Assembly (NCBI RefSeq): GCF_026151205.1
Contig: NC_087082.1
Coordinates: 372,001 to 436,000 of the forward strand
DNA from: Bolinopsis microptera
Taxonomy: Eukaryota > Ctenophora > Tentaculata > Lobata > Bolinopsidae
Length of the DNA stretch: 64,000 nucleotides
Reading direction: 5' to 3'
Shown here: in pieces, positions 57,043-64,000 of the stretch
Position numbering within the stretch: the stretch's first letter is position 1
Layout of the letters: each line of letters begins with the position of its first letter
Translations under genes and position numbers: made by a program
Notes under the pieces: model-generated
The model's database searches: none
Seen by the model: only the letters and a program-made list of their open reading frames with translations
Told to the model about the DNA's origin: nothing

Positions 57043-57586
57043 CCTCGTTACCATGGTTACACTACACTACACTACACTACACTCGTTACCATGGTTACTA
57101 CACTACACTACATTACACTCGTTACCATGGTTACTACACTACACTACACTACACTCGTTACCATGGTTACTACACTACACTACATTACACTCGTTACCAT
57201 GGTTACTACACTACACTACACTACACTACACTCGTTACCATGGTTACTACACTACACTACACTACACTCGTTACCATGGTTACTACACTACACTACACTA
57301 CACTACACTCGTTACCATGGTTACTACACTACACTACATTACACTCGTTACCATGGTTACTACACTACACTACATTACACTCGTTACCATGGTTACTACA
57401 CTACACTACACTACATTACACTCGTTACCATGGTTACACTACACTACACTACATTACACTCGTTACCATGGTTACTACACTACACTTTATTACACTCGTT
57501 ACCATGGTTACTACACTACACTACACTACATTACACTCGTTACCATGGTTACACTACACTACACTACACTACACTACACTACACTG
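57043..57586. repeat. Composite array: GTTACCATGGTTAC plus ACACT runs
   Basis: About 14 units of CTCGTTACCATGGTTACTAC followed by a variable number (2 to 5) of ACACT pentamers, so unit length varies from about 33 to 43 bp. Each unit has ACCATGGT. The complementary pentamer (GTGTA) run 60 bp upstream makes an inverted pair with the pentamer part. Plus-strand frames of up to 199 codons are artefacts. Confidence 0.93.
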
Positions 57587-58509
57587 TGCGAGAGAGATGA
57601 AGGCGGATGCGATAAGATACCAATGGGACAGTCAGAAAAACTGAACGGTTAATTTTTTCAAAAAACTCCGCTCAGTAAAACATTAGCTCAATTGGGAGCA
57701 ATCAAGAATTTAAATTATAAATAAGAGCGGCGTAATCTAGACTTTTAGGCAATAAAGAAAATATTTACTTTTCATCGAAATACCTTGATCAGTACTTGTA
57801 GGGTAAACAAAACTGTAAACAAAAGAATTGACGTGAGAATAAAAGCAAATATAATAAAAGCTCTTTGTTCACCTTAAGTAAGTAATACATTAAGGGCACA
57901 TATTAAAAGCAAGAGGTATTATAACCGACATGGGATTTGTGCATCTGTTATAAGACGAATGTTACAAGCTGTATGTGACTTTTAAGTTTTAGTCCCACAT
58001 CTCCTCTGAATTAGGTCACACAATATACCTTTATTACGATTTACGTACTTTAGTTCGACACGTACTCTAGTTCGACAGCCAAAGTAAGTCAGAACATCGC
58101 CCTGTCGAACATCCGAACATCGGTACGTGGGCGGGGGGGGGGGGGGGGGGGGGGGGGGGTACGTGGGGGGGGGGGGGGGGGGGGTACGTGTCGAACATCG
58201 GTACAGCTTGAGTCCAGGTACTCTAGTTCGACAAATATTTTCCCTCCATTTTCATGAGCAATCATGTGGTAGTAACGAGCACGTACCGGTACCTCAACAG
58301 AAGAACTGGAAGTAATATGACAGACAGTTGAACTACATCATTCTGTCCTATATGATGACTTCAACAGAGTGGATTACTTGAAGTAAGTGGGATCTCTAGC
58401 TCGAGCTTGCCTTGCTCTGGATAATATTCATGTTTCCAATAATCTATCTTGGACACCGCATATCAGGACCATAGCATACAAACTTTGACAAACAGCTCTT
58501 TGGATTTTC
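57587..58509. other. Unique DNA with GTCGAAC words and two long G runs
   Basis: G runs at 58133-58159 (27 nt) and 58165-58184 (20 nt) are each flanked by TACGTG. GTTCGAC/GTCGAAC words at 58050-58235, with CTTGAGTCCAGGTAC, match a cluster in MOS intron 2. No gene. Confidence 0.6.
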
Positions 58510-58517
58510 AATGTAAC

Positions 58518-59124
58518 AATGTAACACTCTACACGTAATGTAACACTCTACACGCAATGTAACACTCTACACGCAATGTAACACTCTACACGCAATGTAA
58601 CACTCTACACGCAATGTAACACTCTACACGCAATGTAACACTCTACACGCAATGTAACACTCTACACGCAATGTAACACTCTACACGCAATGTAACACTC
58701 TACACGCAATGTAACACTCTACACGCAATGTAACACTCTACACGCAATGTAACACTCTACACGCAATGTAACACTCTACACGCAATGTAACACTCTACAC
58801 GCAATGTAACACTCTACACGCAATGTAACACTCTACACGCAATGTAACACTCTACACGCAATGTAACACTCTACACGCAATGTAACACTCTACACGCAAT
58901 GTAACACTCTACACGCAATGTAACACTCTACACGCAATGTAACACTCTACACGCAATGTAACACTCTACACGCAATGTAACACTCTACACGCAATGTAAC
59001 ACTCTACACGCAATGTAACACTCTACACGCAATGTAACACTCTACACGCAATGTAACACTCTACACGCAATGTAACACTCTACACGCAATGTAACACTCT
59101 ACACGCAATATAACACTCTACACA
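58518..59124. repeat. 19-bp tandem array (AACACTCTACACGCAATGT)
   Basis: About 32 copies, almost without divergence except for the edge units (ACGTAATG first, GCAATATAAC last). Confidence 0.96.
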
Positions 59125-59155
59125 GAAAGTCTCTTGATGTAAGTCCCTGCTAAAG

Positions 59156-60074
59156 CTGTGTACTGTGTACTGTGTACTGTGTACTGTGTACTGTGTACTG
59201 TGTACTGTGTACTGTGTACTGTGTACTGTGTACTGTGTACTGTGTACTGTGTACTGTGTACTGTGTACTGTGTACTGTGTACTGTGTACTGTGTACTGTG
59301 TACTGTGTACTGTGTACTGTGTACTGTGTACTGTGTACTGTGTACTGTGTACTGTGTACTGTGTACTGTGTACTGTGTACTGTGTACTGTGTACTGTGTA
59401 CTGTGTACTGTGTACTGTGTACTGTGTACTGTGTACTGTGTACTGTGTACTGTGTACTGTGTACTGTGTACTGTGTACTGTGTACTGTGTACTGTGTACT
59501 GTGTACTGTGTACTGTGTACTGTGTACTGTGTACTGTGTACTGTGTACTGTGTACTGTGTACTGTGTACTGTGTACTGTGTACTGTGTACTGTGTACTGT
59601 GTACTGTGTACTGTGTACTGTGTACTGTGTACTGTGTACTGTGTACTGTGTACTGTGTACTGTGTACTGTGTACTGTGTACTGTGTACTGTGTACTGTGT
59701 ACTGTGTACTGTGTACTGTGTACTGTGTACTGTGTACTGTGTACTGTGTACTGTGTACTGTGTACTGTGTACTGTGTACTGTGTACTGTGTACTGTGTAC
59801 TGTGTACTGTGTACTGTGTACTGTGTACTGTGTACTGTGTACTGTGTACTGTGTACTGTGTACTGTGTACTGTGTACTGTGTACTGTGTACTGTGTACTG
59901 TGTACTGTGTACTGTGTACTGTGTACTGTGTACTGTGTACTGTGTACTGTGTACTGTGCACTCTGTACTGTGTACTGTGTACTGTGCACTGTGCACTGTG
60001 TACTGTGCACTGTGTACTGTGCACTGTGTACTGTGCACTGTGTACTGTGCACTGTGTACTGCGTACTGTGTACT
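59156..60074. repeat. 7-bp tandem array (TGTGTAC), about 131 copies
   Basis: A pure heptamer repeat from 59158 to about 59955, then degenerate copies (TGTGCAC and others) to 60074. The heptamer has no stop codon in any frame on either strand, hence six overlapping frames of 300 or more codons, which are not genes. The clean left side and mutated right side show polarity of turnover. Confidence 0.97.
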
Positions 60075-60140
60075 GATGTGCTAAAGCTGAACAGAACTGA
60101 ACAATGATATGATGATTGTTATAAGTTATATATTCTTGCC

Positions 60141-60179
60141 GAAGCTCAATGACGTCACTACGAAGCTCAATGACGTCAC
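60141..60179. promoter_or_regulatory. Pair of CRE-like TGACGTCA sites
   Basis: GAAGCTCAATGACGTCACT occurs twice. The palindromic CRE core lies at 60150-60157 and 60171-60178, exactly 21 bp apart. CREB/ATF factors bind this core (established). No adjacent gene is visible within 2 kb, so a regulatory role is unproven. Confidence 0.5.
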
Positions 60180-60722
60180 TCCTATTTTTCTTTGTTTCAA
60201 GTCAGTAGTGCAGATTTTCAAACAAGTTACAAAATTATAGATTTTGACTATTGATGTGTGTTGCAAATTCTTACGAAATTTCATCTCATAGTGACACAGA
60301 AAACAGTATATATATATATACATAAAACAGTGAAGATAATCATATTTTTACAGCGTGATCTGTCACAGCATCTGCCGACTCTAAAAGTGTTTATCTAAGA
60401 AGACACGTACTGTGACAAGGCCTACTTAAAAAGGAGCGCTAATTTGGATTTTGTTGAACCAGACGAAATTAACATTTTCTCTACAATAATTTTGTTACAG
60501 CAGAAAATCCAAACAGTGGTTATATCTTGAAAAACACTAAACTTTTGTTTATATTTCAACATCGGTCACTGTATCTGATCTAATCCTGGAACTGCTCGCA
60601 AGTATTGGGATCACGGTTTAAAGCTCTTTAGAAGTACATGACAAGCTTCTACTACTAGTAGTATAGCTACTAGTGACATTCTGTATCAGATACTCCCAGG
60701 CTCGGTGGAACTGTGTTGTGGT
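60180..60722. other. Unique AT-rich DNA
   Basis: No gene is recognised. A small palindrome CTACTAGTAG occurs near 60651. Confidence 0.5.
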
Positions 60723-62082
60723 TCTTTTAACTGACGGTCTCACTCTAGTGAGTTACTTTAACTGACGGTCTCACTCTAGTGAGTTACTTTAACTGACGGT
60801 CTCACTCTAGCGAGTTACTTTAACTGACGGTCTCACTCTAGCGAGTTACTTTAACTGACGGTCTCACTCTAGTGAGTTACTTTAACTGACGGTCTCACTC
60901 TAGTGAGTTACTTTAACTGACGGTCTCACTCTAGTGAGTTACTTTAACTGACGGTCTCACTCTAGTGAGTTACTTTAACTGACGGTCTCACTCTAGTGAG
61001 TTGCTTCAACTGACGGTCTCACTCTAGTGAGTTGCTTCAACTGACGGTCTCACTCTAGTGAGTTGCTTCAACTGACGGTCTCACTCTAGTGAGTTACTTT
61101 AACTGACGGTCTCACTCTAGTGAGTTACTTTAACTGACGGTCTCACTCTAGTGAGTTGCTTCAACTGACGGTCTCACTCTAGTGAGTTACTTCAACTGAC
61201 GGTCTCACTCTAGTGAGTTACTTTAACTGACGGTCTCACTCTAGCGAGTTACTTTAACTGACGGTCTCACTCTAGTGAGTTACTTTAACTGACGGTCTCA
61301 CTCTAGTGAGTTACTTTAACTGACGGTCTCACTCTAGTGAGTTACTTTAACTGACGGTCTCACTCTAGTGAGTTACTTTAACTGACGGTCTCACTCTAGT
61401 GAGTTACTTCAACTGACGGTCTCACTCTAGTGAGTTGCTTTAACTGACGGTCTCACTCTAGTGAGTTACTTTAACTGACGGTCTCACTCTAGTGAGTTCC
61501 TTTAACTGACGGTCTCACTCTAGTGAGTTGCTTCAACTGACGGTCTCACTCTAGTGAGTTGCTTTAACTGACGGTCTCACTCTAGTGAGTTACTTTAACT
61601 GACGGTCTCACTCTAGTGAGTTACTTTAACTGACGGTCTCACTCTAGTGAGTTACTTTAACTGACGGTCTCACTCTAGTGAGTTACTTTAACTGACGGTC
61701 TCACTCTAGTGAGTTACTTTAACTGACGGTCTCACTCTAGTGAGTTACTTTAACTGACGGTCTCACTCTAGTGAGTTACTTTAACTGACGGTCTCACTAT
61801 AGTGAGTTACTTCAACTGACGGTCTCACTCTAGTGAGTTACTTTAACTGACGGTCTCACTCTAGTGAGTTACTTTAACTGACGGTCTCACTTTAGTGAGT
61901 TACTTTAACTGACGGTCTCACTCTAGTGAGTTACTTCAACTGACGGTCTCACTCTAGTGAGTTACTTCAACAAACGGTCTCACTCTAGTGAGTTGCTTCA
62001 ACTGACGGTCTCACTCTAGTGAGTTACTTTAACTGACGGTCTCACTCTAGTGAGTTGCTTTAACTGACGGTCTCACTCTAGA
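60723..62082. repeat. 31-bp tandem array, about 44 copies
   Basis: The unit starts TAACTGACGGTCTCACTCTA and contains the inverted repeat CTCACT-CT-AGTGAG. Variants: TTACTTT, TTGCTTC and a few GCGAG. Constant spacing and near-identical units exclude a CRISPR array. Confidence 0.96.
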
Positions 62083-62700
62083 TACTAGGACGACTCACCT
62101 TGAGTTATGAAAACTTGGGTAACAAGTCGATTTATCACATGTTGATTGTTGAGTGTCCCCCCCCCCCGGCCCCCTAGATTTATCACATGTTGATTGTTAA
62201 GTGTCCCCCCCCCTCGCCTCTGCATATAAAGCTTGTTAGTTGTTTCTTCTATAGATATGATTATTTGTGTTTTCCTCTATCTTGCAGTTTGGGGTTGCAC
62301 AAGGGGTACTATAGCAGATCCCAGATACATTATACCTGCCAATCAAAACTACGGGACACTGGGATGTGGGTACCTTCCAATAGCAAATCAATAAGAGTCT
62401 CATGACCAAACAAAATATGCTTACTGACTAATGAAATTACTTATCAACTAACGAAATAATACATTTACTCATCATTGACCATCAATAATTAGGACAAAAT
62501 GAGCAAAAACAAGTAAGAACACCGAACAGCAGAAATGACTAGGCAGTGAAAGTATAGCTGATAAGAGTGATAGGGGTCTGTACGCAAGGTCAGTATGTTA
62601 TGTATACAAGCTAGAGCTTAACATCACAACAGAGAAAGAGAGAGAGAGAGAGTACACTAAACGGTCTACAAGTTACTGATAATGGGCCGTTCTCTCAGCT
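62083..62700. other. Unique DNA with a C-rich duplicated segment
   Basis: TTTATCACATGTTGATTGTT followed by a C run occurs twice (about 62130 and 62179). An AG dinucleotide run is at 62633-62652. No gene. Confidence 0.6.
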
Positions 62701-62750
62701 AGGGTACAAGAGCGTAGCGTCCGCGTATCTGTACGTGCAGTGAAGACGAG

Positions 62751-63253
62751 CACGTGCAAAACTGCCGACTATTCGGAGGACGAAATCTATAAATATCCAC
62801 GACACACGCGAGAGTGTGATGCGGCCAACAGAGTAATAGCTCAGATCTGTACACTACCTATTGCACGTGGGTTGCCATAGTTACGAATGGAATTCCGCGG
62901 AGCAGTCACGTGTTAGCCGGCGTCCAATGAGCTGGAGATAAAGACTCATACTATTGTCACATGACGCACATCTGGCTCACGGTACACGCCGCTAGATATA
63001 GCCTAATGAAGAAGACAGTGTGCTATGTACCTTATTATCTACGTTATTTGTGTAGTTAGGTGCGTCACGTGGACATCACCTGACACGTGTCATGAGAAGT
63101 TGCACGTGCACTTTCGCCTTTCACGTGTACACCATCTGATGTCCATTAGCCAATTACACTATACTTTCGAGATTTACTGTCTATTGATCCAGCGCTCACC
63201 GGAATTAAGAATGTATTGTACAAGAGACACGTGCGCATGACACGTGCACGTGC
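62751..63253. promoter_or_regulatory. Cluster of about ten CACGTG E-boxes
   Basis: CACGTG occurs near 62751, 62865, 62908, 63066, 63084, 63103, 63122, 63229, 63241 and 63247 in about 500 bp of non-repetitive sequence. About 0.1 would be expected by chance. This suggests a bHLH-bound cis-regulatory region, possibly for a gene beyond the window edge (inference). Confidence 0.55.
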
Positions 63254-64000
63254 GCATGTTATTGTCTTATCAACCTCCAGGAACTATGTAAAGCATTACG
63301 AATATGAGAACCTGGAGCAAGTGCAGCGGCACCTCCTGGGCAGTGCAGGGTGAGACACCACCTCACACCTGGCCAGTGGGAATTACCAATACGCAGATCA
63401 GAATTAAGCTGGTAGAAAATATATTGAATTACGTCATTTACAGTTGAAAGACTCGAGGTTGTGAGGGAAAAGTGATACATTCCCTGATTAATGTTTGATA
63501 ACTTTGATAAAAAATAGCAAGACTTAAATAATGTCCAAACCTGAGTTCAAGTAAAGACCGTCTCAACTGTAAAGGAGGAGAATGGAAAGCTTCTTTCCCC
63601 TTAATCCTTATCCCACCTGAGGGAGAGGGGTGTCACTTTGTTAAGTAAAAGTAAGTTATATTTGGTATATGATATGTCTGTTGATTGTCAATGATTGTCA
63701 AGATAATATGTTTATGAATAGAAGCTGGTTGTTATGGACTTAGAAGCTGGTTGTTATGGGTGTAAAAGCTGGTTGTTATGGGTTTAGGTCTGTTAGTTTT
63801 ATCTTGTGCGTATGTTCGATAAGCAATAAGCATCCATCACGAGTACATCTTCTTCTAGAATATTTTATAATGTAATTTCGGGTAAAGATAATTCCGTGTG
63901 TTACATGACACTTATCATAGAGCCTATGAGGCTATTTATTGTGTATTGAAATACAAGAGGTGATGTCTAAACTTTGGTTCATTTTACAAAATGCTTTTTG
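63254..64000. other. Unique DNA at the window end
   Basis: Contains three copies of AGCTGGTTGTTATGG at 63722-63784. No coding sequence is recognised. Confidence 0.5.

Noticed and set aside
59080-60107. Six overlapping frames of about 300 codons
   Set aside because: All are translations of a 7-bp repeat that lacks stops on both strands.

Overview
The window is animal nuclear DNA. It is intron-rich, with GT-AG introns, a tRNA-Ala cluster, LINE, SINE and MITE-type insertions, and a MOS-family kinase (MOS is known only from animals). The species cannot be named from the sequence; an early-branching or otherwise repeat-rich invertebrate would fit. There are no operons, prophages or CRISPR loci. 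Roughly 29 kb of the 64 kb (about 45 percent) lies in at least 18 separate tandem-repeat arrays with units of 7 to 67 bp.

Layout: 0.3-11 kb is an 11-bp array and a very large 67-bp array (about 146 copies). 11-16 kb is AT-rich DNA with 20-, 44- and 17-bp arrays. 16.4-24.7 kb is a mobile-element graveyard: a tRNA-derived SINE with a 24-bp target duplication, a mariner-like MITE, the tail of a LINE, a field of dispersed repeats, and a degraded reverse transcriptase. 24.7-42.3 kb is one plus-strand gene of 17 coding exons for RFC1, the large subunit of replication factor C. Its introns hold seven tandem arrays, several MITEs, an antisense LINE fragment and four tRNA-Ala(AGC) genes. 44.7-47.8 kb is a three-exon minus-strand gene for a MOS-type serine/threonine kinase, assembled here from its start codon to its stop. 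48-62 kb is almost wholly tandem arrays (50, 16, 35, about 35, 19, 7 and 31 bp), one carrying a PIF/Harbinger-like MITE. The last 2 kb is unique DNA with a dense cluster of CACGTG E-boxes.

The two protein genes are a DNA clamp-loader subunit and a kinase known in other animals for oocyte maturation control. They lie tail to tail about 2.4 kb apart and nothing shows a functional link. The most notable points are the repeat load in RFC1 introns, a foldback element 7 nt from a splice donor, an apparent frameshift in RFC1 exon 2, a tandem duplication that places a short uORF just upstream of the MOS start, and a minisatellite that abuts and contains the last MOS 3' splice site. I found no convincing new multi-gene system.
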